Assembly: GCA_018262985.1 (NCBI GenBank)
Contig: JADFDI010000009.1
Coordinates: 1-64,000 of the forward strand
Direction: 5' to 3'
From: Spirochaetota bacterium
GTDB lineage: Bacteria > Spirochaetota > Spirochaetia > Treponematales > UBA12059
DNA: 64,000 bases
The notes beneath the pieces are model-generated. The model worked only from the letters and a program-made list of their open reading frames with translations, searched no databases and had not been told where the DNA came from. The translations under genes were made by a program, and so were the position numbers. Positions within the stretch are counted from its first letter, which is position 1. Each line of letters opens with the position of its first letter. Positions 1-10,964 of the stretch are shown here, one piece after another.

Positions 1-39
1 GCCGAGCGCGAAGCATTGCTCCCGTACCGCCTCGATCCG

Positions 40-1488
40 TCAAGCTACAGGAACAATGGGGTGAAATAGACGCTTACCATTAAGCGACCACTGATCTGAA
101 CATAGTGGACAGTCAGCATCTAGATAGCGGCTACGTTTATGGTCTGAATCATCATACCAATTGAAAGCAGGTTTTATGATGAGGTAGTGTTCACTCATGG
201 CGAAGAACGTTTTTAGGGCAAGTTGAATAGATCCGTTACTAGCACATCTTTCGGCCAGCCACATTAGCACGTGATGATCAGCTCGGACTGGTTTACTGGC
301 CAGTAGAATCGAGACCCAGCGTGTGAGATCTGACTCGTTTAGTGTTTTATCCTTGTTAACACCAAGTTCTCGTCCTATATACCACCAAAAAAGCGGTTGC
401 AGCTGTAGTTCGTGAGAAGCAAGTATCTCAAACATTGTGTCGGCGTGCGTAATGACGAAATGATCCGCTACCCACGAAGCCAGAAGCTTCTCTCTTTCGC
501 TAAGCTCAGTATTCCCAAAGAGTGCATCAAGGTGCTTCCGCGCATTCAACCATTTTAGCCATTCGGGATCCCGAGCGACTTTTAACAAAAAGCGCATCGT
601 GCTTATGTCGCGTAGTGCCTGTTCGACCTCACTTATGGTCTCTTCGTCTATAGGTGGAATATGACTGCCGATTTCCACTAGTCGGGTTTGCCAATCAAGA
701 GCGCCGCGAGTAACTCTGTCAGCGAGTCGATGCACGCCATCATATAGTTCGGTGAATGGATCAGAACCAGTTAGCTTTGTAAAGCGTATTGGCTTAATAC
801 CCAGCAGATCCCAATTGCCTACTTCGTCTGTAAGTGCAAATCGTCCAGCAACATTATCAGCTGGAAGAGCTCGCGTCAGGTAATTCATAACTACATCATT
901 ATGGCTGTAACCAACAAATAGAACAGTGAAGCGATGGAAAACATCCACCAAGAAACGCCGCGCCCATCCTTCTGTTAGATATGCGCGACCGAAATCAGCA
1001 TCGGTCAGAACCATTTCCTGGGCTCGAGGAAGTGCTCCATGGACATGTACGATACCATTAAAGTCATAACCCAATGGTAGGGCTGGAGCTTTGTAGACAT
1101 CGGGCGTTGAACCAAATACCATGCGCGCAGCAGTCTCAAAATGGAGATCAAAGTTGGTCGTCACCAACCTCACGCGATCCGCAGTACGGAATATTCGTAA
1201 GATGTCTTGATGGAGAGCATTAGGTGCGCTACCTGGTGGTGAGAGGAATTGAGCAGCTCGCTCATGTACGGCCACCTTCCGATGCTGCAGTTGACCCAAA
1301 AAACGATCTAGCGGTTCTGTGGGGGCGAGTCCTGTGCCTTGAGCAACATCACAGGTCAGCTTCCAGAAGCTGGATAGATTGGAAGGTGCTCCCATCGAGA
1401 CACCAGCGCCAGCGAAGATTACAAGATTGTTATTACGAATCGCATCGAGGACTCCATCATCGAAATCGATTGAACCGAGCTTAATCAT
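40..1488 (-). CDS. SIR2-like NADase candidate
   Basis: The protein has about 482 residues and a Rossmann-like SIR2 core at its N terminus: GAGVS at residues 27-31, TTNFD at 110-114 and HVHG at 148-151. These are the NAD-binding and catalytic-His motifs of the SIR2_2 defence families, which usually deplete NAD+ after phage sensing. The rest (about 290-482) is an uncharacterised helical region, perhaps the sensor. I chose the ATG at 1488 over the one at 1545 because it overlaps the upstream stop as ATGA and has a GGGCGAG box before it. It is the last gene of the minus-strand defence operon. The C terminus lies only 40 bases from the window edge, and the first 39 bases are GC-rich, so truncation there cannot be excluded. 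Confidence 0.8.
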   Translation of the reverse strand: MIKLGSIDFDDGVLDAIRNNNLVIFAGAGVSMGAPSNLSSFWKLTCDVAQGTGLAPTEPLDRFLGQLQHRKVAVHERAAQFLSPPGSAPNALHQDILRIFRTADRVRLVTTNFDLHFETAARMVFGSTPDVYKAPALPLGYDFNGIVHVHGALPRAQEMVLTDADFGRAYLTEGWARRFLVDVFHRFTVLFVGYSHNDVVMNYLTRALPADNVAGRFALTDEVGNWDLLGIKPIRFTKLTGSDPFTELYDGVHRLADRVTRGALDWQTRLVEIGSHIPPIDEETISEVEQALRDISTMRFLLKVARDPEWLKWLNARKHLDALFGNTELSEREKLLASWVADHFVITHADTMFEILASHELQLQPLFWWYIGRELGVNKDKTLNESDLTRWVSILLASKPVRADHHVLMWLAERCASNGSIQLALKTFFAMSEHYLIIKPAFNWYDDSDHKRSRYLDADCPLCSDQWSLNGKRLFHPIVPVA

Positions 1489-1727
1489 ACTTGTAACTCG
1501 CCCAGAAGTGCCCGGCGAAATAATCCTGTGTAGTTTTTGGTGCAAGTAAAAAGCTCCAGATGCTTAGTATCACCATATTGCAGTTTTTGTTGATTGCTAT
1601 TTTCCATTCTTATCCCCTTCACCAAGTATTCTGCCGTGATGGATACCCTACTTGCGTCATAAAAAATGACTCCAAGCAAAGCAAGCAACATAGCCAGTAT
1701 GAGTAAGGCATCTGTTTGATACTTCAA
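1485..1727 (-). CDS. Small single-pass membrane protein upstream of SIR2
   Basis: This is an 80-residue ORF starting at TTG. One hydrophobic segment (about residues 7-22) is followed by a polar tail rich in K, N and Q. I do not recognise a family. Its stop overlaps the SIR2 start as ATGA, and it begins 2 nt after the preceding small ORF, so the three are probably translationally coupled. An internal ATG at residue 41, with AAGGGG upstream, could give a 40-residue cytosolic product instead. If the longer form is made, it could place the SIR2 effector near the membrane; that is inference. Confidence 0.5.
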   Translation of the reverse strand: MKYQTDALLILAMLLALLGVIFYDASRVSITAEYLVKGIRMENSNQQKLQYGDTKHLELFTCTKNYTGLFRRALLGELQV

Positions 1728-1729
1728 GA

Positions 1730-1987
1730 CTATCCGGCAGTTTTATCCCAACCTTTCAGGGTGGATGGAATCCTAAGGCTCTCCATGAGATCCGATTCGT
1801 AGCGACCAGCGATCACTGTATCTACATTCGATAAAGCTGCGGTTGTTGAAGAATAGATTCCTAAAACTTCTCCACCTAACCGTAGTTCGCAAGTATTCAC
1901 TGATTCTATAAGCTCGAAAACGCCGATTGATGATCGATACTGATAAACTCTAGGCCCCATAGATCCTCCAAAGGATAAACTGATCAC
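1730..1987 (-). CDS. Small conserved-looking defence-linked protein
   Basis: The ORF has 85 residues and a GTG start that overlaps the Res stop as GTGA. It has an alternating beta-strand pattern (Y-x-Y near residue 15, LGG-x-VLG-x-YSS at about 37-47, then an alanine-rich segment) and a C-terminal GWD. From memory this resembles small proteins of about 80 residues found beside restriction and SIR2 genes, but I cannot verify a family. Coupling to Res upstream and to the small membrane ORF downstream supports it being a real gene. Confidence 0.55.
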   Translation of the reverse strand: MISLSFGGSMGPRVYQYRSSIGVFELIESVNTCELRLGGEVLGIYSSTTAALSNVDTVIAGRYESDLMESLRIPSTLKGWDKTAG

Positions 1988-4900
1988 CGATGTAAAATCC
2001 CCACCAGCTCTATCAACTTTCCATAACTATCCACCACGTCATACTTCACATGTTCCGGGTTGAGCTTTCGGTTGATTTCCAGGAAAAACTTTCGGGCGCA
2101 TTCGATCTTGGTTTCTTCTATTTTGCGCAGTTCCATGGTAGACATTGTTCCTTTGGTCTCTGCTACAAAATATACATGTTTGACGGAACCTTCCTTGAAC
2201 GAGATGGCCCAGTCCGGGTTATAGTCTCCTACTGGGGTTGGTATTAAAAATCCTCTTGGCAGCTTTGCGTAGACAACAACTTCGTTGCTGGTATCTAGTT
2301 CGTTTACAAACGACCGTTCCACTTTAGAGTCGGTTATCACATAGTCATAAATATGATTCTTGAGCTTGGAGCCGGCCTTGGTAAAATCCTGCTTGGTCTG
2401 ACCGGCGGTAAAAATATCTACATCATGGGTTTCGGCAATGTTGTCGTAGCTAAGGCGCTCAACGATGATGGTGGCCTTTTGCTCGTTTATCAGTCTTGAA
2501 GCCTCTGTTATGAAGTGCTCAGGATTTTGCTTGAACTGGTTGAAGACATCCGGGTGCAGTCCGGACAGTATTGCTGCTACAGTTTTCCTGGTAAGCTGCG
2601 TATTCTCGCTGATTTTTCCCAAGAGATCATAGGTAACAAAGGAATGAACCGACGCCTTGTTGACTTCAGTTGAAGTGGCGGTTACGGAAAAACCGTCCCC
2701 GCTTTTCAGTTGCGCGTCGGTTACCTGGGCCAGCTGTTCACCCTTCTGGATCGTATACTGCAAAGGCGTAACATGGAGCTCCTTGTCGAGGGTACGAATA
2801 CTATTGCGGATCAACTCGGATGAATCAAACTCCACGCGGTAAATGGCCTTCTGGTTGATCCTGCTCCAGAGTTCCTTAAACTCTTTCTTTTGAAAATTGG
2901 CATTGAGCGGGTTAATCTTGGGCTTGCGGTCATCGCCAACTTCAGGCAACATAGCATCACTGTAAACGCTATCAATCAACGTGAAGATCTGCTCTTTGTA
3001 AGGCGCGAGTTCGGGTGGAAGCGGTGACAAGGCGTCTGCTGCTTTGGCTTCATGATAGGCAACAGCTACCTGGTCGGAATCATCGGTATAATCATGCTTT
3101 AACAGGTACTTGTAAATCTGTTTGGCTATGGCAGGAGTTACTTCAATAGCTCCAGTCTCGGTTTGCATGAGTTTCCCGGTAAAGTATGCTTCATCTGCCT
3201 TGCGCGGCCTGGCAGAAAGTGACGCGCTGATTTCTTTCTGTAGGTTTCCCACAAAGTCCTTGTAGCTCTCACTGGCTACGACGGTAAGAACATTGATATC
3301 ATGGACGATGGCCGGATTATCCATGCGGTCCCCAAATTGGTTGACGCTGATACGCAGCCCGCGGCCAACCTCCTGCCGGCGCGATATGGTATTGTCGCTA
3401 TGTTTGAGCATGCACATGACAAACACATTGGGGTTATCCCAGCCTTCACGCAAGGCGGAATGGGAGAAGATAAACCGTACCGGTTCTGCGAATGATAACA
3501 GCCGTTCTTTGTCCTTCAAGATGAGGTCATAAGCGTCTACATCATCGGAAAGGCCGGCATCTTCGCCCCGGGCGGCTACACTCGGATCGACCAAGTGCTT
3601 TGTTTTTCTGTCGATCGAGAAGTAGCCATTATGCGTCCGGTCTATCGTTATCTCACTCAGATATTTTCTATAAGCCTCATTGTCGAAAGCAAGTTCACCC
3701 AGGTAGTCATTTTTCAGCTGCTCGTACTCTTCGTCAAAGATTCGGGCATATTCACCTTTCTCATCAGCCTGGCTGTAATCACGATACTTTGCTACTTCAT
3801 CGATAAAGAACAAGGACAGTACCTTGATTCCTTGGTTGAAGAGCTGCTGTTCCTTTTCGAAGTGGGCTTTAATCGTTTCCCGTATCTGAATACGCCGGAT
3901 CGTCATCTCGGTAACATCCCCAGTGGCATCCCCCGCCGAGAGGATATGCCCATTGGTAAACTCGACAGTATCCTTGGTGGCATCAATCTGGGCGATAACA
4001 AAGCCACGATATTGATCAAGCTCATTGGCTTCAACAAACAGATCGCGACCTTTACCAAGGCGTTTTATGATTCGTTTAATGCCGGTTCCCTGCCTGACTT
4101 CCATTTCTATACGGGCGACCGGAGCCGCCTTAGATACTTCTATGGATTCCAGGTACAGATAGGCACTGGTCCCGGCCAGTCCTTTTACCGAAATACCCCG
4201 GACAGCTATCTTCTTGACGAGTTTCTGGTTATAGGCATCCAGAGCGTCCAGGCGATGGATCTTGTTATGTGTTTTCCTATGCGTTGCAGAGTATCGAATG
4301 ATCATTAACGGCTTAAACTTTGCTATAGATTCAATTGTAACTGGACCTTCCATCTTTTGTGGTTCATCGAGAACAAGAATGGGACGGTTGCTGCTGATAA
4401 CGTCTATCGGCCTTCTGGACTGGAAATCATCCAGCTCATCATAGATGCGGCGGTTATCTGCCCCACGAGCGGCAAAGGCCTGGATATTGATAACCATCAC
4501 ATTGATGCCAGCATCGGAAGAAAAGCTCTCCAGATGATGTAATTGCTTTGAGTTGTAGGCAAAGAAACGTGCTTTTTTGCCATACGTTTCAGTAAAATGC
4601 TCAGCGGTAATCTCGAGAGACTTGAGGGCCCCTTCCCGGATGGCAATACTGGGGACAACGACGATGAACTTGGTCCAGCCATACTGCTTGTTCATCTCAA
4701 AGAAAGTCTTGATGTAGCAGTAGGTCTTACCAGTACCAGTTTCCATCTCTACATCGAGGTTCACCTTGCAGCCTGCGCTATGTACCAATGTTTCAGAAAC
4801 AGGCAAGTTCTGCCTACGTTGGACCATTTGGATATTGTGCAAGAGTGCTGAATCTGCCAATTGAATATCGGCATTCTTAAAGCCGCTCTGGCTGGTATCA

Positions 4901-5058
4901 AGGCCTTCAAGCTCAGGTTCTTCGCCAGCCTTGATGCTTCGGTTTCCTGGGTCCATACGATACTTTATACCACTCATATTCACCTGGCCGGCAAAGCAAT
5001 CTAGCACCGATTCGACAGCATTAGTTTGATATGGTTGTACTTTGAACTTAAGTTTCAT
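1984..5058 (-). CDS. res: Type III restriction enzyme, Res subunit
   Basis: This is a 1,024-residue ATP-dependent helicase-endonuclease that cleaves DNA with the Mod subunit when unmethylated sites lie in head-to-head orientation. Visible motifs are Walker A GTGKT (about residues 107-112), the type III variant DEPQ of motif II (about 236), SATH as motif III, and [10 protein letters not shown] as motif VI. A C-terminal PD-(D/E)XK nuclease centre is marked by NPDW and then AETKG near residue 960. The start is set at the ATG at 5058, which has GAGGGTGG just upstream and lies 10 nt after the mod stop. The 30 extra codons back to 5148 overlap mod and look unrelated. No frameshift or lost motif is seen, so it should be active. 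Confidence 0.93.
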   Translation of the reverse strand: MKLKFKVQPYQTNAVESVLDCFAGQVNMSGIKYRMDPGNRSIKAGEEPELEGLDTSQSGFKNADIQLADSALLHNIQMVQRRQNLPVSETLVHSAGCKVNLDVEMETGTGKTYCYIKTFFEMNKQYGWTKFIVVVPSIAIREGALKSLEITAEHFTETYGKKARFFAYNSKQLHHLESFSSDAGINVMVINIQAFAARGADNRRIYDELDDFQSRRPIDVISSNRPILVLDEPQKMEGPVTIESIAKFKPLMIIRYSATHRKTHNKIHRLDALDAYNQKLVKKIAVRGISVKGLAGTSAYLYLESIEVSKAAPVARIEMEVRQGTGIKRIIKRLGKGRDLFVEANELDQYRGFVIAQIDATKDTVEFTNGHILSAGDATGDVTEMTIRRIQIRETIKAHFEKEQQLFNQGIKVLSLFFIDEVAKYRDYSQADEKGEYARIFDEEYEQLKNDYLGELAFDNEAYRKYLSEITIDRTHNGYFSIDRKTKHLVDPSVAARGEDAGLSDDVDAYDLILKDKERLLSFAEPVRFIFSHSALREGWDNPNVFVMCMLKHSDNTISRRQEVGRGLRISVNQFGDRMDNPAIVHDINVLTVVASESYKDFVGNLQKEISASLSARPRKADEAYFTGKLMQTETGAIEVTPAIAKQIYKYLLKHDYTDDSDQVAVAYHEAKAADALSPLPPELAPYKEQIFTLIDSVYSDAMLPEVGDDRKPKINPLNANFQKKEFKELWSRINQKAIYRVEFDSSELIRNSIRTLDKELHVTPLQYTIQKGEQLAQVTDAQLKSGDGFSVTATSTEVNKASVHSFVTYDLLGKISENTQLTRKTVAAILSGLHPDVFNQFKQNPEHFITEASRLINEQKATIIVERLSYDNIAETHDVDIFTAGQTKQDFTKAGSKLKNHIYDYVITDSKVERSFVNELDTSNEVVVYAKLPRGFLIPTPVGDYNPDWAISFKEGSVKHVYFVAETKGTMSTMELRKIEETKIECARKFFLEINRKLNPEHVKYDVVDSYGKLIELVGILHR

Positions 5059-5068
5059 TATACCACCC

Positions 5069-6997
5069 TCATATCGACCGTACTTCGGTGCCCGGTGACA
5101 GTTGCTTAAATATCTGTTCGGCATTGATTTTGACAGAATCGGAGGCAAAGCTTGAATCCCGGAAGACCACGCGCAACGGCTTATGCCCGGCCAGTTCCTT
5201 TATCAAAGCCTCGGTAACACCGGCATCAAAACAGGCTACCAGGTCATAGGGCGGCTGATTGACGAAGAAGACGGTTCTACCCTGTATGACCTTTTGGCTA
5301 ATGGGCAAGGTAAGGTCCACACCCCAATCCAGCAATACTTGGAATAATAAGTCTTCCGGTGTTCGATCCGGTTTGATATTATCCATCATGCCACTCACCA
5401 AATCCTGTTTGATGGCATCGGGAGTATAGTAGACATCGGCCATGTTGGAGGTATCGACCTTGAGTACGCGGAATCCGATATCGAGGGCCTGTGCAGTCAA
5501 GCCATGTTCTTCCTTGATCTTCTTACCTGCCCGGCGGATGCGTTCTTTACTGATTTCTGCAATGTTCTTGTAGCCAGCTTTGAAGGCTTCAGATTTTTCA
5601 TCACAAGGCTCAGGTAACTGAACCATGATGAATTGTCGTTTGCCACCATCTTCGGCGTTAAGCTGCATGACTGCGTGGGCTGTTGTTGAAGATCCTGCAA
5701 AAAAATCAAGTGCAATTGAGTTTTTATCCCAATTAGTAGATGCCGCCAGAATATGTTTAATATAATTCACTGGTTTTGGATAACTCATAATATTTTCTGC
5801 TGCCATGATCGCACGAAGCTGTTCATAACCATCTTCATTAGTAGCACTCAGTTCAATTCCATTTATAAAACTACTTATCCCTTTATAGCTTTCTGGGTCA
5901 TTTGCTTTATATGCTCTGACCTGCAAACTTTGTGTGTTTATTATAAGCTCGGCACCATTTTTTAATTGATTATCAAGATAATCTTGCCCCCAAATAAATG
6001 GCCCTCTTAACGTAAAAGCAGAAGTAATTATACCACTGTTTACAGCAAAATCATTTAAGAGCTCGACCGCACTAGAACCTTCACCATAAACACCAGAAAC
6101 ATAGTTTCCATCTGGTAATTTAGTCTTAACTTTGTTTGCCGGGAAATTCAATATTCCAATACTATTTGTGCGTTTTATTAAAGGTTGGGATTCAGTGCTA
6201 TCGGCAACACCTCCAAACAGTTTTACAGATTTTGAATTACCATAAGCCAGCAACCATTCAGTTACAGATACAATTGTTTTCGATAAGAAGCTACCTTTTC
6301 TCTTTTTTAACCATGCCAAAGAACCAATGAAATTATCAGTACCAAAAACCTCATTCGCTAATTCTATTAAATTGGCAACTTCATGGTCATCAATGCTTAT
6401 GAAGACAACACCATCATCGGTCAAAATATTACGAGCAAGCTTAAGTCTAGAATACATCATGCTCAGCCAATCCGAATGAAACCTCCCATTAGCTTCTGTA
6501 TTCGCAACCAACCTGTTCCCCTGTTCATCCTTCTGATTGGACTTAACCAAAAACTCTTCTGCATCCTCCGCGAAGTCATCTTCGTAGATAAAATCATTAC
6601 CGGTATTATACGGCGGATCAATGTAGATCATCTTGACCTTGCCAAGGTAGGTTTCCTGCAGCAGCTTCAGGGCATCAAGGTTGTCGCCTTCGACAAACAA
6701 GTTCTTGGTGGTATCAAAGTCCACGCTTTCTTCCCGGCAAGGCCGGAGAGTTTTTGCAATAGGTGCATTGGCGGTCAGCATAGCTTCGCGCTTGCCAGGC
6801 CAGTTCAGATGATAGCGTTCCTGCGGGCCTTCCACGATAGAGTCCGATAGCTCCTGCTTGAGCTGGTCGAAGTCGATTGCCAGCTTTAATTGGCCTTTGT
6901 CGTCCTTGGCTTCGGTAACGCAATTGGGAAACAGCTCGCGGATGCGGGCGATATTGTCTTGGGTCAAGTTTGGGGTATGCATTTTTAGCTTGTCCAT
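5069..6997 (-). CDS. mod: Type III DNA methyltransferase, Mod subunit
   Basis: The protein has 642 residues and the beta-class order of N-methyltransferases: DPPYNTGND (127-135) for catalysis, then a long central target-recognition region, then [10 protein letters not shown] (about residue 430) for AdoMet binding. It modifies one strand (N6-adenine in known family members) and directs Res. GGAAGG lies 7 nt before the ATG. The middle third (about 5,700-6,440) is clearly more AT-rich than the flanks, which suggests the recognition domain was exchanged by recombination. It lies 10 nt before res and 26 nt after the DUF4391 gene. Confidence 0.95.
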   Translation of the reverse strand: MDKLKMHTPNLTQDNIARIRELFPNCVTEAKDDKGQLKLAIDFDQLKQELSDSIVEGPQERYHLNWPGKREAMLTANAPIAKTLRPCREESVDFDTTKNLFVEGDNLDALKLLQETYLGKVKMIYIDPPYNTGNDFIYEDDFAEDAEEFLVKSNQKDEQGNRLVANTEANGRFHSDWLSMMYSRLKLARNILTDDGVVFISIDDHEVANLIELANEVFGTDNFIGSLAWLKKRKGSFLSKTIVSVTEWLLAYGNSKSVKLFGGVADSTESQPLIKRTNSIGILNFPANKVKTKLPDGNYVSGVYGEGSSAVELLNDFAVNSGIITSAFTLRGPFIWGQDYLDNQLKNGAELIINTQSLQVRAYKANDPESYKGISSFINGIELSATNEDGYEQLRAIMAAENIMSYPKPVNYIKHILAASTNWDKNSIALDFFAGSSTTAHAVMQLNAEDGGKRQFIMVQLPEPCDEKSEAFKAGYKNIAEISKERIRRAGKKIKEEHGLTAQALDIGFRVLKVDTSNMADVYYTPDAIKQDLVSGMMDNIKPDRTPEDLLFQVLLDWGVDLTLPISQKVIQGRTVFFVNQPPYDLVACFDAGVTEALIKELAGHKPLRVVFRDSSFASDSVKINAEQIFKQLSPGTEVRSI

Positions 6998-7023
6998 AAT
7001 TAATCCTTCCTCTTATTCTTAGG

Positions 7024-7698
7024 CTACTCTTCCACATTGGAAGCTAACTGTGCCAAATTATGATTCAATTCCCTTAACTCCGCATGAATCTCCACCTTAC
7101 GGTTGAACTGCTTTTCCTTCCGCAGCCTTTGCTCGCAACGTTCCAACTCGCGCTCTATCAAACGGATGTTATCCATACGCTCTATCATCGCTTGCGTATC
7201 TTCCCCAGACCTTGCCGGGTATGGCAGCAAGGGCAGTAATAGGTATCGGTACAAGGCATCCAGATCAAAGACTACCGGCAGTGGCTGTCTAGGTGTAATA
7301 GAGGGCAACCAATCAGCAGAAAAGTATTCACTAAGCACCCATTTCGATGCATCGGCCTCGCTAGGGCGCTTATAGGCGGCAATCGGCTTTATCTTGTCTT
7401 CAAAGTGTAACTCAAAAAGAATCGGGAATGGAATCGCCTGGTCAATGCAGCGCAAAACCTCGGGCTTCAGTTCACCGTCTTTGAGCACAATAGTGAACAC
7501 CTGGATTTCTGGCACAGCAGCAGTGGCCTTTATGTTGATGGTTTCTGGTGCCAGCTTGTATTGCCAGACTATCTGATCAACTTGACGGACAAAATACTCC
7601 TTCAGGGCAGTAGTGGGGCTACCATGCTCATAAATCTTGTTCTTGGGAACAACCCTGCCGAATGCAGCTTTGGGCGGATACTCGAACAAGAGACTCAT
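7024..7698 (-). CDS. DUF4391 family protein
   Basis: This 224-residue protein matches my memory of DUF4391, a family found between a SNF2-type helicase and type III mod genes. The N-terminal two thirds are alpha/beta, with a basic start (PKAAFGRVVPKNK) and a strand-rich centre. Residues about 165-220 form a strongly charged helix, probably a coiled coil. Its function is unknown; a coupling subunit between helicase and methyltransferase is plausible. The ATG overlaps the helicase stop by 4 nt, which points to a fixed ratio with the helicase. Confidence 0.8.
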   Translation of the reverse strand: MSLLFEYPPKAAFGRVVPKNKIYEHGSPTTALKEYFVRQVDQIVWQYKLAPETINIKATAAVPEIQVFTIVLKDGELKPEVLRCIDQAIPFPILFELHFEDKIKPIAAYKRPSEADASKWVLSEYFSADWLPSITPRQPLPVVFDLDALYRYLLLPLLPYPARSGEDTQAMIERMDNIRLIERELERCEQRLRKEKQFNRKVEIHAELRELNHNLAQLASNVEE

Positions 7699-10600
7699 GC
7701 TTGAGGCTCCTGAACAACCAGGAAACTGATAAGCTCAAAATCATTAAGGCCACTTATAGTTCCGGTCAGTGCACTGGTCTTCCCGCCAGAAAATAGGCTG
7801 TCTACATCCTTTTCTTCTTTGACCTCTATCATAGACCGGATAGCCTTGCCCAAGAGCTCAGAGTAGAGCTTCATGTTCCGGCCTTCGTCGGTTTGGGCAT
7901 TGAAGACACGGCATACCTCCGTGATGGGGGCTTCCCGTACCTTGCAGCTGGTGCGAGCCAGATCAAGCAGCTGCTTGACTTCAGTATGATTCGCCAGTAT
8001 CTCTCCATCGCGCGAGATATAAACCAAATAATAGGGATGCAAACGATTGTGCTGGCTTACATTGGCTTTGTCATTCAAATTGCGCAGGGTATAGATGACA
8101 CCAGGCTTTAAGCCAAGCTCCGGTTGGCTCGGAACAACCGCATGCATACCTTTGGGAGCCAGGTCGAGTTCTCCATGGAGCTTTACGTAGTTAAGGAGGT
8201 CCATGCGGAAATCGTTCAGACCCAAGTCGGTTATGGATACACCGGTTTTAAGATCTTCCAGCTCGATTACTTCTTCTTGGAGTCGACGCAGCTGCTCCTT
8301 GCGGTAACTGACTTCACTGCTTTGGGCAGTAAGCACATTGTCATCGCCGGTAGCACTGACATCGGCAATCATCATACGGTTCTCCACCCGCTCCTTGAGG
8401 TTGATATATTCATCAAGGCTGATGTCCGGCCAGTAGTTGACCAATTGGATTACTTTGTTGCGCGAGCCAATGCGGTCAATGCGTCCGAAGCGCTGGATAA
8501 TGCGTACCGGGTTCCAGTGGATATCGTAGTTGATAAGATAATCGCAGTCCTGCAAGTTCTGGCCTTCGGAAATACAATCGGTACCGATGAGCAGGTCGAT
8601 TTCTCCACTTTCCTCGGGCATCACCAAGGCCTTCTCTTTGGCCAATGGGGAGAACAGAGTCAGGACCGTTTGAAAATCGTAACCCTTCTTTAAAGTGCAT
8701 TTAGGAGCATCTTTGCCAGTGACTCTGCCAGTATGCAAGCCTCTGGCCTTGAACAACTCTGCCAGATTGTCATACAGGTAGTTGGCGGTATCGGCAAAAG
8801 CCGTGAATACCAGTACTTTGCGGTTGCCTTCGTTAATTGGTTTGTTGAGCTTATCCTGTATCACCTGCTTCAGATGCTGCAGCTTTGCGTCATCTTCCGG
8901 CTGGATTTGGTACATGACCGATAAAAGCTCATCGATTACAGCCAGGTCCTCCAAAAGATCATGTTCCCAGGATGGAACATCCATATCAGCCAGGCTGATT
9001 TTGACCTTTGTGCCAATTTGGTGTTCATCAGGAAATGGTACTTCATCATCGTCGGCCTCCAGGGATTCAACCTGTTCGGTCCAGTCCCCGACAGTACCAC
9101 CGCCAGCCTCATTATATGCATTGATCTTGGCCAGCATGCCCTGATGGTTCTTCTGCAGGCTTGCCAAGGTAAGCCTGAATGCTTCAAGCGAGCTTTCCAA
9201 GCGTTTGAGCAGGTTGGTGGTCATCAGAGCCTGCAAACTGCGTTCCCGGTCGATCTGCTTAAACTTCTTCTTACCATCCTCAACCAGCGTATCGTAGAGA
9301 TCTTCATACTTTTTAAGCCGGCTGGGCAGAATGTAGCTGATCGGCGCGTATACAGAAAGCTTAAGCAGGCTCAACTGAGTATAAATGGCATTGAAGTCGG
9401 GAATATTCGGCTTTCCGGTAAGCGGACAGCGAAACGATATAGGTTTTAACCGCTCAGGGAACGGGCCTATATCTTTCGTGTCATAGAACGATTGAATATG
9501 CTTGCGCGAACGAGCAATGGTCACGCTGTCAAGAAGTTCAAAGAAATCAAAGTCCAGGGCATCAAGAATGGCCTTGGCTGTCCTATGCTCCGGTGGTAGC
9601 TTCGACCATTGATTAAAGGCAATCTGGGCCTGCCGGAATATCTCCTCAATACTGTGCTCGCCTTTGAGCTTCTTGCTGAGGTTCTCCGATTCGCCTTCAT
9701 AGGCTAAGGCCAGCTGGTTGCGTAAATCCGCGAAACGGTTGTTTACCGGGGTGGCGGACAACATGAGCACCTTGGTTTTGACACCGGATCTGATGACCCG
9801 GTTCATCAGACGCTGGTAGCGGGTCTCCCGATCCTTGAAGGCATCATTATTGCGGAAGTTGTGCGATTCATCGATGACGACCAGATCGTAGTTGCCCCAG
9901 TTTACCCGGTTGAGCGGAATGCCAAAAGAATCTCCCGAAGTTCTGGACAGGTCGGTATGGCAGAGCACATCATAATTGAAGCGGTCTTTGGCAAAGATAT
10001 TGGTCTTGAGGTTGCTGTTGTAGTTGAGCCAGTTATCTGCCAGCTTTTTAGGACACAGCACCAGGACAGAACGGTTTCTCAGCTCGTAGTACTTGACCAC
10101 AGCCAGAGCGGTAAAAGTCTTGCCGAGACCAACACTGTCAGCCAGGATACATCCATTATACGTTTCCAGCTTGTTGATGATACCAACGGCCGCATCCTTC
10201 TGGAAATTGAACAGCTTGTTCCAGACCATCGTATCCTGATAGCCGGTACGATCATTGGGCAGCACATCCTCGTTGATATCATCCAGGAACTCACTGAATA
10301 TGTTGTAGAGCATCATGAAGTAGATACGCTGAGGCGAGTTCTCCTGGTACACCGATGCAATATGGTCGCAGATAATCCCGGTTACGTCTTCTAGCTTCTC
10401 TGGATCATTCCATATCTGGTCAAACAGTTGAAGATAGGTCTTCGTGAAGGCAGGTTCTTCAAAACGATTGACTATATTGGAGACCGCGTCGCCCTGCTGA
10501 TAGCCTAAATCAACAGCGGTAAAGCCATGCAAGGGCATGTAGGCTACATCCTCATGCCCCTGCTGAATGCAGGCAAATTGTTGCATGGGGGCTTTGGTTT

Positions 10601-10964
10601 TATTGGATCGGAAGGTAGCCTTCTTCCTCATCCAGTCAGCGCATTCCCGGGCAATGGCCCGTTGGGTCAACTTGTTCCGAAGCTGAATTTCAAAGTCCGA
10701 ACCATACAAGCTGCGTTCCCGGTCTGCCTTCGGAATGAAGAACTCCCGACGCTCTTTCTTGAGCCGGTCTGTAACCTCGTTGGGGATGAAGGCAGGAGAA
10801 GTAAAGATGAACTCAAGGGCATCCAGTTTTGATAACTCTGACTTTAATGCTTCATAGGCATACATGGAAAAACAGGAGGCCGCGATTTTCAGCTTACTTC
10901 TGGCTTTAAGCGAAACCTTAAGATCATCACCTAGTAAAGAGTTGATATTATCGATGATTTTCAT
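7695..10964 (-). CDS. SNF2-type DEAD/DEAH helicase of the defence operon
   Basis: The protein has 1,089 residues. Residues 1-230 form an N-terminal domain that resembles the PLD-like N termini of similar helicases, though I see no HKD motif. The SNF2 ATPase core has GLGKT (279-283), DESHNF (about 366), LSATPVNN (motif III), and a helicase C lobe with SEGQNLQDCD and QRFGRIDRIGS (motif VI). It is expected to translocate on double-stranded DNA. It is encoded first among the large subunits, overlapping the HTH gene (ATGA) and DUF4391. A charged insertion rich in D and E (about residues 600-640) sits between the lobes. Confidence 0.88.
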   Translation of the reverse strand: MKIIDNINSLLGDDLKVSLKARSKLKIAASCFSMYAYEALKSELSKLDALEFIFTSPAFIPNEVTDRLKKERREFFIPKADRERSLYGSDFEIQLRNKLTQRAIARECADWMRKKATFRSNKTKAPMQQFACIQQGHEDVAYMPLHGFTAVDLGYQQGDAVSNIVNRFEEPAFTKTYLQLFDQIWNDPEKLEDVTGIICDHIASVYQENSPQRIYFMMLYNIFSEFLDDINEDVLPNDRTGYQDTMVWNKLFNFQKDAAVGIINKLETYNGCILADSVGLGKTFTALAVVKYYELRNRSVLVLCPKKLADNWLNYNSNLKTNIFAKDRFNYDVLCHTDLSRTSGDSFGIPLNRVNWGNYDLVVIDESHNFRNNDAFKDRETRYQRLMNRVIRSGVKTKVLMLSATPVNNRFADLRNQLALAYEGESENLSKKLKGEHSIEEIFRQAQIAFNQWSKLPPEHRTAKAILDALDFDFFELLDSVTIARSRKHIQSFYDTKDIGPFPERLKPISFRCPLTGKPNIPDFNAIYTQLSLLKLSVYAPISYILPSRLKKYEDLYDTLVEDGKKKFKQIDRERSLQALMTTNLLKRLESSLEAFRLTLASLQKNHQGMLAKINAYNEAGGGTVGDWTEQVESLEADDDEVPFPDEHQIGTKVKISLADMDVPSWEHDLLEDLAVIDELLSVMYQIQPEDDAKLQHLKQVIQDKLNKPINEGNRKVLVFTAFADTANYLYDNLAELFKARGLHTGRVTGKDAPKCTLKKGYDFQTVLTLFSPLAKEKALVMPEESGEIDLLIGTDCISEGQNLQDCDYLINYDIHWNPVRIIQRFGRIDRIGSRNKVIQLVNYWPDISLDEYINLKERVENRMMIADVSATGDDNVLTAQSSEVSYRKEQLRRLQEEVIELEDLKTGVSITDLGLNDFRMDLLNYVKLHGELDLAPKGMHAVVPSQPELGLKPGVIYTLRNLNDKANVSQHNRLHPYYLVYISRDGEILANHTEVKQLLDLARTSCKVREAPITEVCRVFNAQTDEGRNMKLYSELLGKAIRSMIEVKEEKDVDSLFSGGKTSALTGTISGLNDFELISFLVVQEPQA

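Noticed and set aside
1224..1484. Plus-strand ORF within the SIR2 gene
   Set aside because: Antisense shadow without a binding site; the SIR2 motifs are on the other strand.
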